Assembly (NCBI RefSeq): GCF_025950235.1
Contig: NZ_JAPDDT010000001.1
Location: forward strand, 62,001 to 126,000
Reading direction: 5' to 3'
From: Luteolibacter arcticus
GTDB lineage: Bacteria; Verrucomicrobiota; Verrucomicrobiia; Verrucomicrobiales; Akkermansiaceae
Length of the DNA: 64,000 bases
The first letter of the stretch is position 1; the number at the start of each line of letters is the position of its first letter. Below the pieces are notes generated by a model. That model was given only the letters and a program-made list of their open reading frames with translations, was not told the origin of the DNA and did no database searches. This document shows positions 1-9,377 of this stretch, one piece after another. The position numbers were made by a program, and so were the translations under genes.

Positions 1-1
1 C

Positions 2-688
2 ATGGAGGTGGATCTGGACGCCCGCATGAAGCGCACGGCGAATCGCCCGCTGCCCTCGCGGCGGATGGATCCGCTGTTCGCCTTCGGCGTGGGTTGGATG
101 CTTTCGGCCGCGGGGATCATTCATCTCGCGGTGAAGATCGGCATGTGGCCCGCCGTTTTGGCGGCGATCACGGTGGCCGTTTACGTCTTCGTTTATACGC
201 CGCTGAAGCGGATCAGCAGCACGAACACGCTGGTCGGTGCCATTCCCGGGGCGATTCCGCCGATGATCGGCTGGACCGCGGCGGGCGGGGCTTTCGATGG
301 CGGCGCGTGGTTTCTGTTCTCGCTGCTCGCGCTGTGGCAACTCCCGCACTTCGTGGCGATCAACTGGCTGTGCCGCGAGGAATACGAGAATGCCGGCTAC
401 AAGATGTGGTCGGATGGCGACGTCAGCGGCCGCCGCAGCGGTCTGCTCGCGGCGATTTTCTCGCTGGGCCTTGCCGCGCTGCCGGTGTGGCCGTGGCTCG
501 CGGGTTGGACGCCGGGGTGGAAAGGTCACGTGGCCCTCGGTGGCGGGGTGCTGGCCGGTCTCGTCATGGCGGCCCTTGCGGGGCGTTTCATGCGGGATGG
601 CGAACGCCCGTCGTTCCGCCGGCTTTTCCTGTTCACGCTGCTCTATCTGCCGCTGGAGCTTGGATTGCTTGCCATCGCGTGGGGCTAG
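2..688 (+). CDS. ctaB: Protoheme IX farnesyltransferase (heme O synthase), 5'-truncated
   Basis: This UbiA-family membrane prenyltransferase converts heme b to heme o by adding a farnesyl group, for cytochrome oxidase assembly. The visible 228 residues begin inside the first Asp-rich motif (VDLDARMKRTANRPLP, matching the family pattern DxxMxRTxxRPL). Several hydrophobic helices follow. Complete family members have about 290-300 residues, so the true start and the first helix lie left of the window. The Met at position 2 is internal. A gap of 18 bases separates it from two SCO-like genes and a DUF420 gene, as is common in oxidase-assembly operons. The family call is secure; only the start is missing. 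Confidence 0.93.
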   Translation: MEVDLDARMKRTANRPLPSRRMDPLFAFGVGWMLSAAGIIHLAVKIGMWPAVLAAITVAVYVFVYTPLKRISSTNTLVGAIPGAIPPMIGWTAAGGAFDGGAWFLFSLLALWQLPHFVAINWLCREEYENAGYKMWSDGDVSGRRSGLLAAIFSLGLAALPVWPWLAGWTPGWKGHVALGGGVLAGLVMAALAGRFMRDGERPSFRRLFLFTLLYLPLELGLLAIAWG

Positions 689-706
689 TCTAGTTTCCGC
701 CGCCCC

Positions 707-1489
707 ATGAGGACGCCTGCTGAACCACTGGTCCCCGCCGAGCGCGACCCGCGCAAGCTGCGGAAGACCGCGCTGTGGCTATTTGTCATCATGATCGCCA
801 GCGGCATCGGCATCTACACGGCCTATGTGAAATGGGGCCACCGGCAGGCGCAGGATCAGGCGGAGCACGCGCGGCCGGGCATCGTCGGCCGAATCGACAA
901 CAAGTCGGAATTCGGCGTGGTGCGTCAGGATGCCAGCGGTGCCAAGATTTCCGACCTCTTCGGCAAGGTATGGGTCGTGTGCGGGGTCTCGGTCAAACAG
1001 CCGGACACCTGGAAGGCTACGCGCGAGGTGCTGCTGCGGCTGAACCAAAAATACGCGGGTCGCGACGACTTCCGCATCGTCTGCTTCACCGTCGATCCGA
1101 ATCAGGAAGATCCGGCCGTGCTGGATGCCGCGGCGAAGGAGATCGGCGCCGGTCTGCCGAACTGGTGGTTCGTCGGGGCGGGGGAGCAATACGTCCACAA
1201 GTTCCTCAAGAACCAGCTCAAGCTCGGCATCATGCCGCACCAGAAGGACGGCAAGTGGGTCTATGATTCGTCGGTCACGCTGATCGACCGCGACCGTCAT
1301 ATTCGCCGCGCGGTCGTTCCGCAAAAGCGTGGTGGACCGCCTTACGTCGCCGCCTTCGATTTTGCCCAGGCCGCCGAGTGGGATGCCGCGGGGAAGAAGA
1401 CAGGAATCGACAAGACCAACACCGAGCAACTCGAGTTCCTGCTGGTGCAGACCATCGAGGAGCTTCTCGCCCAACCCGTGACGCCATGA
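707..1489 (+). CDS. SCO1/SenC-like thioredoxin-fold protein with degenerate metal site
   Basis: A 260-residue protein with an N-terminal membrane anchor (about residues 22-41) and a thioredoxin-fold domain outside the cytoplasm. The text following KVWVV aligns with SCO copper chaperones, but the CxxxC copper ligand pair is not there: only Cys92 remains, followed by GVSVKQ. The rest of the fold is recognisable (VCFTVDPNQEDP, WWFVG, SSVTLIDRDRHIRR), but the SCO metal-ligand His is not evident. It lies between ctaB and a second SCO-like gene, and its stop overlaps that gene's start (ATGA). A structural or regulatory partner in oxidase assembly is more likely than a copper donor; that is inference. 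Confidence 0.8.
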   Translation: MRTPAEPLVPAERDPRKLRKTALWLFVIMIASGIGIYTAYVKWGHRQAQDQAEHARPGIVGRIDNKSEFGVVRQDASGAKISDLFGKVWVVCGVSVKQPDTWKATREVLLRLNQKYAGRDDFRIVCFTVDPNQEDPAVLDAAAKEIGAGLPNWWFVGAGEQYVHKFLKNQLKLGIMPHQKDGKWVYDSSVTLIDRDRHIRRAVVPQKRGGPPYVAAFDFAQAAEWDAAGKKTGIDKTNTEQLEFLLVQTIEELLAQPVTP

Positions 1490-2259
1490 ACGACCGAGGG
1501 AAAATCTTTGCGATCTACGGCACCGTGGCCGTGTTGTCCGCAGTGATCATCGGCACCGCGATGTTCCTCGGCAACCAGGTACCAGAGCAGCCGCAGCCGG
1601 TCTTCCACGACGCGGGTGCGGAGAAGGTGGAGACGTTTTTCCAAATCCCAAAGGACTTCTCCGGCGTCAATCAGGCCGGGCAGCAGGTCAAGCTCTCCGA
1701 CCTCAAGGGCAAGGTTTGGCTGGTCGCGGAGTTCTTCGCGGTATGCCCGCACTGTGCCGTCCGCAATGGACAGGAGCTCAAGTCACTCTTCGACGAGTTC
1801 AAGGATCACCCCGATTTCCACATCACGTGCATCTCGGTGGATCCCACGACGGACACGCCCGAGCGGCTGGTGGAATACTCGAAAGCTCTTGGTGCGGATC
1901 CCGCGCGCTGGTGGTTCATGAGCCACCCGAACGAGAAGGAGACTCACGAGTATCTTGAGAAGGAGCTGAAGTTCATCCGGGTTCAGGAGCGGCTGGATCC
2001 AGCAGACCGCGAAGCCAATGGGCGATTCCAGCATGACATGTCCATCTCGCTGGTGGACCGCGAATGGAATGTCATCGGCAAGTGGAACCTCTACGGTGCG
2101 CGTTCTGAAGAAGGCCGCAAGCAGGACCCCGAGGCGTATGAACGGATGAAGGCGGAACTCACCGGCCGCCTGAGCGAAGAACTCGAGAAAAACGAAACCG
2201 CCGGCATCGAGAATCTGGAAGAAGAGCCGGCCGACGATGTGATCCCTGACGATGAGTGA
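1486..2259 (+). CDS. SCO1/SenC family protein (cytochrome oxidase copper-site assembly)
   Basis: A 257-residue protein with one N-terminal membrane helix (about residues 8-28) and a periplasmic thioredoxin-like domain. SCO proteins deliver copper to, or reduce, the CuA site of cytochrome c oxidase. Visible active-site residues are Cys87 and Cys90 in a CPHC arrangement and His183 in FQHDMS, which corresponds to the conserved SCO metal-ligand His. The spacing CxxC, instead of the usual CxxxC, is closer to thioredoxins. The C-terminus is acidic and probably disordered. The start is chosen at 1486 because it forms an ATGA overlap with the preceding gene. The stop overlaps the DUF420 gene by 8 bases, implying translational coupling. 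Confidence 0.88.
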   Translation: MNDRGKIFAIYGTVAVLSAVIIGTAMFLGNQVPEQPQPVFHDAGAEKVETFFQIPKDFSGVNQAGQQVKLSDLKGKVWLVAEFFAVCPHCAVRNGQELKSLFDEFKDHPDFHITCISVDPTTDTPERLVEYSKALGADPARWWFMSHPNEKETHEYLEKELKFIRVQERLDPADREANGRFQHDMSISLVDREWNVIGKWNLYGARSEEGRKQDPEAYERMKAELTGRLSEELEKNETAGIENLEEEPADDVIPDDE

Positions 2260-2821
2260 CGAACGCAAGGAATGGCTTTCACGCCCGCCACAAGAGGCAC
2301 TTTCAAAGAAACTGGTGGTGGTCGCCTGGATCCTGACGGGTGCGGTGCTGATTCTGGTGGGACTGATGCGGCAGCCGAACCTGCGCATCCCGCTTCCTGA
2401 GGGCTGGAGCTTCACTTTTCTCCCGCCAGTCCATGCGGTGCTGAACACATTGGTGTCGATCGCACTGGTCATCTCGCTGGTAGCCGTGAAGCAGGGCAAG
2501 ATCTCACTGCACCGCAACGCCATCTTCGCCGCGATGGGCCTCTCGGTGGCGTTCCTGCTTTGCTACGTGGCGTATCATTTCACCACCGAGGAGACCCGCT
2601 ACGGTGGCACCGGCGCGATGCGCGGCATCTACTTCTTCCTGCTCATTTCCCACATCACGCTGGCCGGTATCAGCCTGCCTTGCATCCTGCTCACCTTCAT
2701 CGCCGGTTGGACGAATCGCTTCGCCGCTCACCGCCGGCTCGCCAAGTGGGTGTTCCCGCTGTGGCTTTACGTGGCCGTCACCGGCCCGATCTGCTACCTG
2801 ATGCTCAAGCCCTACTACTGA
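2252..2821 (+). CDS. DUF420 membrane protein
   Basis: A 189-residue integral membrane protein with about five hydrophobic segments and conserved His residues in loops or helices (PPVHAVLN, SLHRN, YHFTTEET, SHITLAG, AHRRLAKW). This is the DUF420 family, which includes the Bacillus cytochrome oxidase assembly factor CtaM/YozB. Its role is probably maturation of a haem-copper oxidase. It overlaps the upstream SCO gene by 8 bases and is the last clear member of the ctaB-sco-sco-DUF420 operon. hisD follows after 18 bases and may be co-transcribed. Family assignment is firm; the function is inferred from context. Confidence 0.88.
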   Translation: MSDERKEWLSRPPQEALSKKLVVVAWILTGAVLILVGLMRQPNLRIPLPEGWSFTFLPPVHAVLNTLVSIALVISLVAVKQGKISLHRNAIFAAMGLSVAFLLCYVAYHFTTEETRYGGTGAMRGIYFFLLISHITLAGISLPCILLTFIAGWTNRFAAHRRLAKWVFPLWLYVAVTGPICYLMLKPYY

Positions 2822-2839
2822 CGCAGTAGTTCCACTCCC

Positions 2840-4120
<1,281 letters not shown>

Positions 4121-4192
4121 GTAGGTTTCGCTTGGATCGGGAAGAGTCGCTTTCCAACTCGCCTTCGTCGATGGCTTGCTTAGCGTCATCGC

Positions 4193-4570
4193 GTGGCGCG
4201 CCGTTATGATCACGTCGACCTGAGAGTCCGCAGCTTGGCCGTGGCACGGCCATTCTATCTGTCGCTGCTGCCCGCGCTGGGATTCACGCGGGACGACAGC
4301 AACGAGAAGTGGCTTGAGTTCGAAAGCGAGGACGGCGGCGTAGCGGACTACTTTGCGGTCACCGAGTCACATGACCATGTGCCGGGGCAAAACCGGATTG
4401 CCTTCTGGGCGGCTTCTCCTGCGGTAGTGGATCGATTGGCTGAGATCGTGATCAAGAGCGGAGGCAACAATGTCGAAGGACCCGGCTACGAAGCGCCCTA
4501 CTACTACGCGGTGTTCTTCGAGGATCCCGATGGAAATCGTTTTGAAATCTGCCACCGGACGAGAAACTAA
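4193..4570 (+). CDS. VOC (glyoxalase/bleomycin-resistance fold) protein
   Basis: A 125-residue single-domain protein of the vicinal oxygen chelate superfamily. It shows the typical opening YDHVDLRVRSLAVARPFYLSLLPALGF (His and Phe-Tyr) and the closing YYAVFFEDPDGNRFEICHR, in which the Glu is the usual metal ligand. The substrate cannot be told from sequence. The start is a GTG codon; no in-frame ATG lies near the fold's first strand. It follows hisD by about 70 bases on the same strand. Confidence 0.85.
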   Translation: MARRYDHVDLRVRSLAVARPFYLSLLPALGFTRDDSNEKWLEFESEDGGVADYFAVTESHDHVPGQNRIAFWAASPAVVDRLAEIVIKSGGNNVEGPGYEAPYYYAVFFEDPDGNRFEICHRTRN

Positions 4571-4643
4571 GGGCTCTCCGTCAGGTTTGCTAGGGCCGTG
4601 TTCTCTGATTCGGACAGGATCTCACGGGCGCTGGCCGTTCAGT

Positions 4644-4780
4644 AAAGGCGGAGCCTTTCAACCATAAGGAGCCGGGACCTTACTGTCCCGGTGATTCCCG
4701 TGCACACTTTTCCCACGACGTCTTGAGGCGAGGCGAAGAGGCCGGTCTGTCCAAAGCGACAGTAAGGTCGCTGCTCCCTA
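4644..4780. repeat. Cluster of REP-like hairpins
   Basis: The 237-base gap between the VOC gene and the next gene holds no convincing ORF but several hairpins. There is a 6-bp AAAGGC/GCCTTT stem at 4644-4658. A 7-bp CCGGGAC/GTCCCGG stem with loop CTTACT lies at 4672-4691, preceded by AAGGAGC. An inverted copy carrying GACAGTAAGGTC lies at 4758-4769. The 12-mer GACCTTACTGTC (4676-4687) is exactly complementary to 4758-4769, so the two copies can also pair with each other. Similar elements recur at 62805-62867. Hairpins between convergent genes may also serve as terminators. Confidence 0.7.
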
Positions 4781-4807
4781 CTCCCGAAAAGAGAGCCGCG
4801 CAAAGCG

Positions 4808-5209
4808 TTAGTGGCGCTTCTCAACGTATCGGTCCACCGCTTCCCAGAAGTTGTAGGTGCCTCCGCGTCCTTGGAGGCTGCTATAGGTGATCACGCGAGC
4901 GAACGAACTCCAGATGGGCAGGGTCAGGAGCGCTACCACTGAGAATTCGCGAGCCAGCTTCGATGGTATTCGCCGGATGATGGCGTAGCTGGCGCTTCCA
5001 ATTCCGAGGAAGGCAGCGGTGTAGATCAGGACATGAATCGCTATCCAAATCGACAGCAGACCAGAGCCGATGTGGAGCATGAGCGCGGAGACCGGTTCGA
5101 TGCAGACGATCAAGCCGCCAAAATAGATGACGGGCACGAATGCGATGCACGCCGATACAAAGCAGATGAGGAAGTGGCGACGGTTCAGTAGCATGCGCCA
5201 TCGAGTCAC
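4808..5209 (-). CDS. Small multi-pass membrane protein, unknown function
   Basis: A 133-residue hydrophobic protein with three or four predicted membrane helices (about residues 12-36, 44-72 and 88-108) and positively charged ends (MTRWRMLLNRRHF at the N-terminus, the pattern of a cytoplasmic start). I do not recognise a family. It lies 60 bases downstream of the ROK kinase on the same strand and convergent to the VOC gene across a REP-like spacer. Hydrophobic patterning and a sensible start support a real gene, but there is no motif. Confidence 0.6.
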   Translation of the reverse strand: MTRWRMLLNRRHFLICFVSACIAFVPVIYFGGLIVCIEPVSALMLHIGSGLLSIWIAIHVLIYTAAFLGIGSASYAIIRRIPSKLAREFSVVALLTLPIWSSFARVITYSSLQGRGGTYNFWEAVDRYVEKRH

Positions 5210-5269
5210 TCCCCGATGTGATGCTCCGGAAGTTCCGGTGAAGTCGCTGCGAATTGCAGACGAAGGCGG

Positions 5270-6124
5270 CTACCCGGCAGCCAACAACAAAGCGCCCTTG
5301 ATTCCGGCCTGCTGGCCGAGCATTGGAGGGACCACGTAGGGCTTCGCTTCGATCGGCGAAAAGTATCCGGCCGCGATCTCGCCGAGGATGCGCTCGGTCT
5401 TCTCGTGGAAGCCATCTGCTTGCGACACGCCGCCGCCGATGATCACGCGCGATGGCGAGACGATGCCTAACAGGGCCAACACGCAGTGGGCGAGATACCA
5501 TGCTTCGGTTTCCCATGCCGGGTGATCGGCGGGCAATTCCGCCGCGGGCTTGCCCCAGCGCGCTGCGATCGATGGACCACTTGCCAGGCCTTCAAGGCAA
5601 TCGGCGTGAAACGGACAGACGCCCGCGAAATCATCACCCGGAGCACGCGGCACCTTGAAGTGCCCGGACTCGGGATGGAGGGCACCGTGAACCAAGCGAC
5701 CTCCGCTCAAGATCCCCGCACCGATCCCGGTGCCAATGGTGATGTAGGCCACATCGTCCAGGCCTTGGGCCGCACCGAGCCGAGCCTCGGCAAGGGCGGC
5801 GGCATTCACGTCGGTTTCCAGTGTTAGACGGGCTTGCGGAAAAGCTGCGGCCAATGAGTCGATGATGGAGAATCCCGCCCATCCCGGTTTCGGAGTGGCG
5901 AGCAGCTTCCCATACGAGGGGCGACCGGGAACGACGCCCAAGGGGCCGAAGGCCGCGATGCCGATGGCTTGTGGTTCGCCGCGTTCGCGCAGCCACTCGA
6001 TCGCCCGGCCGATCGTTTCCGCAGGCGTGGTGGTTGGAAAGCGCCACTCTTCACGCACCTCGCCGACCGCGGTGCCGGTGGCCACCACGGTTTTCGTTCC
6101 GCCGAGTTCGATACCTGCAATCAT
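5270..6124 (-). CDS. ROK-family sugar kinase (fructokinase/glucokinase-like)
   Basis: A 284-residue cytoplasmic ATP-dependent sugar kinase. The N-terminal phosphate loop IAGIELGGTKT, the catalytic-Asp region ETDVNAAALAEA, the ATP site YITIGTGIGAG and the zinc-finger-like stretch HPESGHFKV...GVCPFHADCLEGLASGPS are all present. The Cys/His pattern CPFHADC is that of the YdhR/ScrK-type fructokinases rather than the CxCGxxGC of NagC or glucokinase-type ROK proteins. That favours fructose or mannose as substrate, but it is inference. It lies 8 bases after the KDPG aldolase gene, so the two form an operon, which points to sugar or sugar-acid catabolism. Confidence 0.9.
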   Translation of the reverse strand: MIAGIELGGTKTVVATGTAVGEVREEWRFPTTTPAETIGRAIEWLRERGEPQAIGIAAFGPLGVVPGRPSYGKLLATPKPGWAGFSIIDSLAAAFPQARLTLETDVNAAALAEARLGAAQGLDDVAYITIGTGIGAGILSGGRLVHGALHPESGHFKVPRAPGDDFAGVCPFHADCLEGLASGPSIAARWGKPAAELPADHPAWETEAWYLAHCVLALLGIVSPSRVIIGGGVSQADGFHEKTERILGEIAAGYFSPIEAKPYVVPPMLGQQAGIKGALLLAAG

Positions 6125-6132
6125 GATTCAGT

Positions 6133-6762
6133 CTAACAGGCCGCCGCGGCGGCCAAGGCTTCGCGGGTCAGTCGCGTGATCTCATCCCACTTGCCCTCGT
6201 TGACGAGTTGTTTGTCCACCATCCACGAGCCGCCGATGGCCGCGACGACCGGCAGCTTGAGGTAGTTCGCTAGGTTGCCCGAGGTGATGCCGCCGGTCGG
6301 GATGAATTTCACACCGGTATGGCCGTAGGGACCGGCGAGGGCCTTGAGCATGCCGGTGCCGCCCGCCGTTTCCGCGGGGAAAAATTTCAGCAGCTTGCAG
6401 CCGAGCGAGAGCGCCTGCTCGACATCGCTCGGGGTCATCACGCCCGGTGAGAATTGCAGGCCGATGGCATTGGCCTTGGCGATGGTCCGCGGATTCAAGC
6501 CGGGCGCGAGGCCGAAGACGGCACCGGCGTCCTTGGCGCGCTGGACTTGCTCGTCCTCAAGCAGCGTGCCCGCACCTAACAGCACCTCCGGAAAGCGCGC
6601 GGCGATGCGCTTGATGCACTCCTCCGCGGCGGCGGTGCGGAAGGTGATTTCCATGATGTCGAGGCCACCGGCAAGCAGGGCTACGGCCAATGGCTCGGCG
6701 TCATCGGCACGGTCGAGCACGACGACGGGGACGATGCGCTTGGAGAGGATGCGGTCGAGCAT
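6133..6762 (-). CDS. eda: KHG/KDPG aldolase
   Basis: A 209-residue class I aldolase that cleaves 2-keto-3-deoxy-6-phosphogluconate to pyruvate and glyceraldehyde 3-phosphate, and may also act on 4-hydroxy-2-oxoglutarate. Visible are the catalytic Glu in DIMEITFRT, the substrate loop GAGTLL and the Schiff-base Lys in KLLKFFPAE, followed by GVKFIPTGGI. The start at 6762 (MLDRILSKRIVPVVV) gives the normal family length; the reading frame is open further upstream but that part does not resemble the family. The stop codon lies within a TGTTAGA motif. It is the first gene of a two-gene operon with the ROK kinase. Confidence 0.94.
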   Translation of the reverse strand: MLDRILSKRIVPVVVLDRADDAEPLAVALLAGGLDIMEITFRTAAAEECIKRIAARFPEVLLGAGTLLEDEQVQRAKDAGAVFGLAPGLNPRTIAKANAIGLQFSPGVMTPSDVEQALSLGCKLLKFFPAETAGGTGMLKALAGPYGHTGVKFIPTGGITSGNLANYLKLPVVAAIGGSWMVDKQLVNEGKWDEITRLTREALAAAAAC

Positions 6763-6934
6763 GTCCAAGAGTCTGCGGGCGAGACGGAGCTGCCAAGACC
6801 GCTCCGTGCCAGCGGAAGCTAAACGTGGAAACCCGGTCGTGTCATAGGAGCGGAAATCCGTCCACCTGGCACTTCCATACTGGGCCGGATTTTCAAGGCG
6901 ACGGTGGCGCACGGACCTGCTCGCATGCCACCGC

Positions 6935-7738
6935 ATGAAAGACGAATTGCTTCTGCGATTGGAGTCCTTCGAAATCGATGAACCCGGTGCCACCTTTCCC
7001 TTCAGCGCCCGGCTGGCGCGGGAAAACGGCTGGACCCGCGGCTTCGCCCTCCGCGTGATGGCGGAATACAAGCGCTTCGTATGGCTGGCCATTCGGGCCG
7101 GTCATCCGGTGACCCCGTCCGAGGAGGTCGATGAAGCGTGGCACCTCCACCTCTGCTACACCCGCTCCTACTGGGATGGGATGTGCGGTGGAATCCTCGG
7201 CAAGCCGCTCCACCACGGTCCGACCGAGGGTGGGAAGAGGGAGGACGAGAAGTTCGCCGGCTGGTATGCGCGGACCTTGGAAAGCTACCGCGCCCATTTC
7301 GGCGAGGAGCCACCCGCCGACATCTGGCCGCCGCTGGCGATCCGTTTCAGTCCCGCGACGACCCGCAAGGTGGACGCCGCGACGCACTGGATCGTCCCGA
7401 AGCGGACCGCCAAGCGGGTGCTACTCGGCTCGGCCGCGGTGGCGACGCTTCCGGCGCTGGCCGGTTGCACGAACCTTCTCGCTGCGACGGGTCCGGAGGG
7501 GCTGTTTTGCTTTTTCGGCATGGCGCTCTTCCTCGTGGTCATTGTCGTCGTCTCGAAAAGGGGAGGAAGGGGTGGGAATGGCTGTGGCTCCGGCGGCGGC
7601 ACGACTTCCTCCTGCGGCGGCGGGGGCTCATCCGGCTGCGGCAGCAACGGGGGCGATGGCGGATCTTCTTCCGGGTGCGGTTCCTCCGGATGCAGCTCGT
7701 CGGGCTGCGGGGGCGGCGGCGGGGGAGGTGGCGATTGA
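6935..7738 (+). CDS. GRDP-like domain protein with membrane helix and Cys/Gly/Ser tail
   Basis: A 267-residue protein in three parts. Residues 1-150 resemble the glycine-rich-domain-protein-like fold, with the signature YKRFVWLAIRAGHPVTPSEEVDEAWHLHL (conserved Asp-x-x-W-H-x-H) and a following YWDGMCGGILG. Residues about 160-210 contain a hydrophobic patch around AVATLPALAGCTNLL and a clear membrane helix GLFCFFGMALFLVVIVVVS. The last ~55 residues are almost only Gly, Ser and Cys, with about nine Cys in GCGS/SCGG units. Such tails occur in bacterial TIGR04222-like and GRDP-like membrane proteins of unknown function. It is convergent with the hydrolase gene, with one base between the stop codons. 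Confidence 0.75.
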   Translation: MKDELLLRLESFEIDEPGATFPFSARLARENGWTRGFALRVMAEYKRFVWLAIRAGHPVTPSEEVDEAWHLHLCYTRSYWDGMCGGILGKPLHHGPTEGGKREDEKFAGWYARTLESYRAHFGEEPPADIWPPLAIRFSPATTRKVDAATHWIVPKRTAKRVLLGSAAVATLPALAGCTNLLAATGPEGLFCFFGMALFLVVIVVVSKRGGRGGNGCGSGGGTTSSCGGGGSSGCGSNGGDGGSSSGCGSSGCSSSGCGGGGGGGGD

Positions 7739-7739
7739 G

Positions 7740-8771
7740 TCACTCAGTCCGCTCGAAGGCCATTGGCGCGGGTTCCAGCGACCTGAGGAAGAACTGGCAC
7801 AGGTCGGCGTAGAGCGCGTGCGAGCCGGTGGCCAATACCTGTTTGTGGTCCGCGCCCTTTACTACCCGGAATTGCTTCCGGCGGTCGGGCACGGCGGCGA
7901 AGATCTCCTTTGCTTGCTCGATGCCGATGTAGCGGTCGCGGTCGCCGTGGGCGATCATGACCGGCAGGTGGAGTTTCGCCGCAGCCTCGACCGGCTTCAC
8001 GTCGGCGGGCCAATAGCCGGCCCGCATTCTAGTCACGCAGCTCACGCTTAGGGCGACCGGCGTACAGCAGAAGTGGAAGCGCTTCGGCAAGATCGACTCC
8101 GCCGCGCGTCGCACCGGGCGATCCAGCGAGGCGAAGGTGGCCACGCTGGCGACGCCCGCCCATTTCGCCGGCTCGCGCGCCGCTGCCTGCAGCGCGATGG
8201 CGCCGCCTTGCGAGACGCCGAACAGGCAGGCGGGCGTGGCTGTAAAGCGGAACTTGGTGGCTGCTTCCGCTAGCGCCTGCCCGGCCAGCTCGGATTCGCT
8301 CAGGCCAAAGGTGCCGATCGTTCCGGGATGGTCGCCTTGGCCCGGGATATCGATCAGCAGGCAGCGGAAACCGGCGGCGCAGAAGCGCTCGCAGATCGGC
8401 AGGTGGTCCTCCTTCCGGCCGCTGTGGCCGTAGAACATCACGATGGTCCCCAATTGGGCTCCCCACGGCGGCAGGGCCACGCCCCGGCGCTGGAGTTCAT
8501 CCCGGACGAGGCGGCCCTTTTCCGCCTTGCCGGGTTTCTTCACACCGGTGACCAGCAGGCAGGGCGTCTGGTCCGCGGTGGTGAATGGCTCCACCCTCAG
8601 GCCGAACTCCGCCGGACGGGCCAGGATTTCGCGGTGGTAGTCCTGCAAGGCACGCCGCTGCGGCGAGATCAGCCGCCCGGAGCCCCACCAGCCGGTGGCG
8701 AAGAGCGCGGCTGCGACCAGCAGCAGGGCGACGATCAACAAGCGGAAAATGACCCGGCGGAAGCGCTTCAT
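7740..8771 (-). CDS. Membrane-anchored alpha/beta hydrolase
   Basis: A 343-residue protein with an N-terminal signal anchor (RVIFRLLIVALLLVAAALFATGW) and an alpha/beta-hydrolase domain outside the cytoplasm. Candidate catalytic residues are Ser in the nucleophile elbow FGVSQGGA, Asp in HGDRDRYIG and His in GADHKQVL; the oxyanion region is MFYGHSGRKED. Substrate is unknown; carboxylesterase or lipase-like activity is typical. I chose the start at 8771 because the hydrophobic anchor follows at once; the open frame extends upstream without resemblance. A second unrelated hydrolase of this fold is at 42.2 kb. Confidence 0.85.
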   Translation of the reverse strand: MKRFRRVIFRLLIVALLLVAAALFATGWWGSGRLISPQRRALQDYHREILARPAEFGLRVEPFTTADQTPCLLVTGVKKPGKAEKGRLVRDELQRRGVALPPWGAQLGTIVMFYGHSGRKEDHLPICERFCAAGFRCLLIDIPGQGDHPGTIGTFGLSESELAGQALAEAATKFRFTATPACLFGVSQGGAIALQAAAREPAKWAGVASVATFASLDRPVRRAAESILPKRFHFCCTPVALSVSCVTRMRAGYWPADVKPVEAAAKLHLPVMIAHGDRDRYIGIEQAKEIFAAVPDRRKQFRVVKGADHKQVLATGSHALYADLCQFFLRSLEPAPMAFERTE

Positions 8772-8872
8772 TTGATGGCTGAGGAGAGCATCCGGCCTAC
8801 GTGAAATCCGAGCGCGACTCCCGTGAAATTTGCAAGATCGCATTTGCCAGAAACGACAGTGGCGACTAGGGG

Positions 8873-9301
8873 ATGCCCATGACTCTGCTCGCCGAGACGT
8901 CCGCCGTGATGACCAAGACCCGTGAACTCTGCGCCGCCATCGCCGATGACGCGCATTTCACGAAGCTCCAGCAGGCTGTGGAGCGCTTCCTGAGCGACGA
9001 CGGTGCGCGCCTGATGTATCAGACCGTGCACCAGCGCGGCGAGGAGCTGCACCACAAGCAGCACTCCGGCGTCAAGCTCGCCCCGACCGAGATCCGCGAG
9101 TTCGAAGCCGCCCGCGACGCGCTGATGAGCAACGAAGTCGCCGCCGCTTTCCTCGATGCCCAGGACGAACTGGAGTCGCTCCAGAAGACCATCGGCAAGT
9201 ATGTCAACATGACCCTCGAACTCGGCCGCGTGCCGACCGAGCAAGACATCGCCGAGTCCGAAAAAGGCGGCTGCTGCGGTGGCGGCGGCTGTGGCTGCTG
9301 A
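8873..9301 (+). CDS. YlbF/YmcA family protein with C-terminal cysteine cluster
   Basis: A 142-residue, mainly helical cytoplasmic protein of the YlbF/YmcA (former DUF964) family, with the usual helices LLAETSAVMTKTRELCAAIADDAHF and LHHKQHSGVKLAPTEIREFEAARDAL. In Bacillus the relatives YlbF and YmcA form a complex with YaaT that binds iron-sulfur clusters and steers RNase Y cleavage. Here the protein ends in CCGGGGCGC, four cysteines that could ligate a metal or cluster. A second ATG two codons in (8879) is equally possible as start. A strong terminator follows at 9337. Confidence 0.82.
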   Translation: MPMTLLAETSAVMTKTRELCAAIADDAHFTKLQQAVERFLSDDGARLMYQTVHQRGEELHHKQHSGVKLAPTEIREFEAARDALMSNEVAAAFLDAQDELESLQKTIGKYVNMTLELGRVPTEQDIAESEKGGCCGGGGCGC

Positions 9302-9336
9302 GCCCGGTCTCTATCCGGCTAATTTCTTCGTCGCCC

Positions 9337-9370
9337 GGGCGGCTTCTTCACGGAAGCCGCCCGATGCTTT
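9337..9370. terminator. Rho-independent terminator between ylbF-like gene and dedA
   Basis: A perfect 10-bp stem GGGCGGCTTC/GAAGCCGCCC (9337-9346 with 9353-9362), a six-base loop and GATGCTTTT downstream on the + strand. It lies between two convergent genes and could serve both. Confidence 0.8.
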
Positions 9371-9377
9371 TGTGGGA

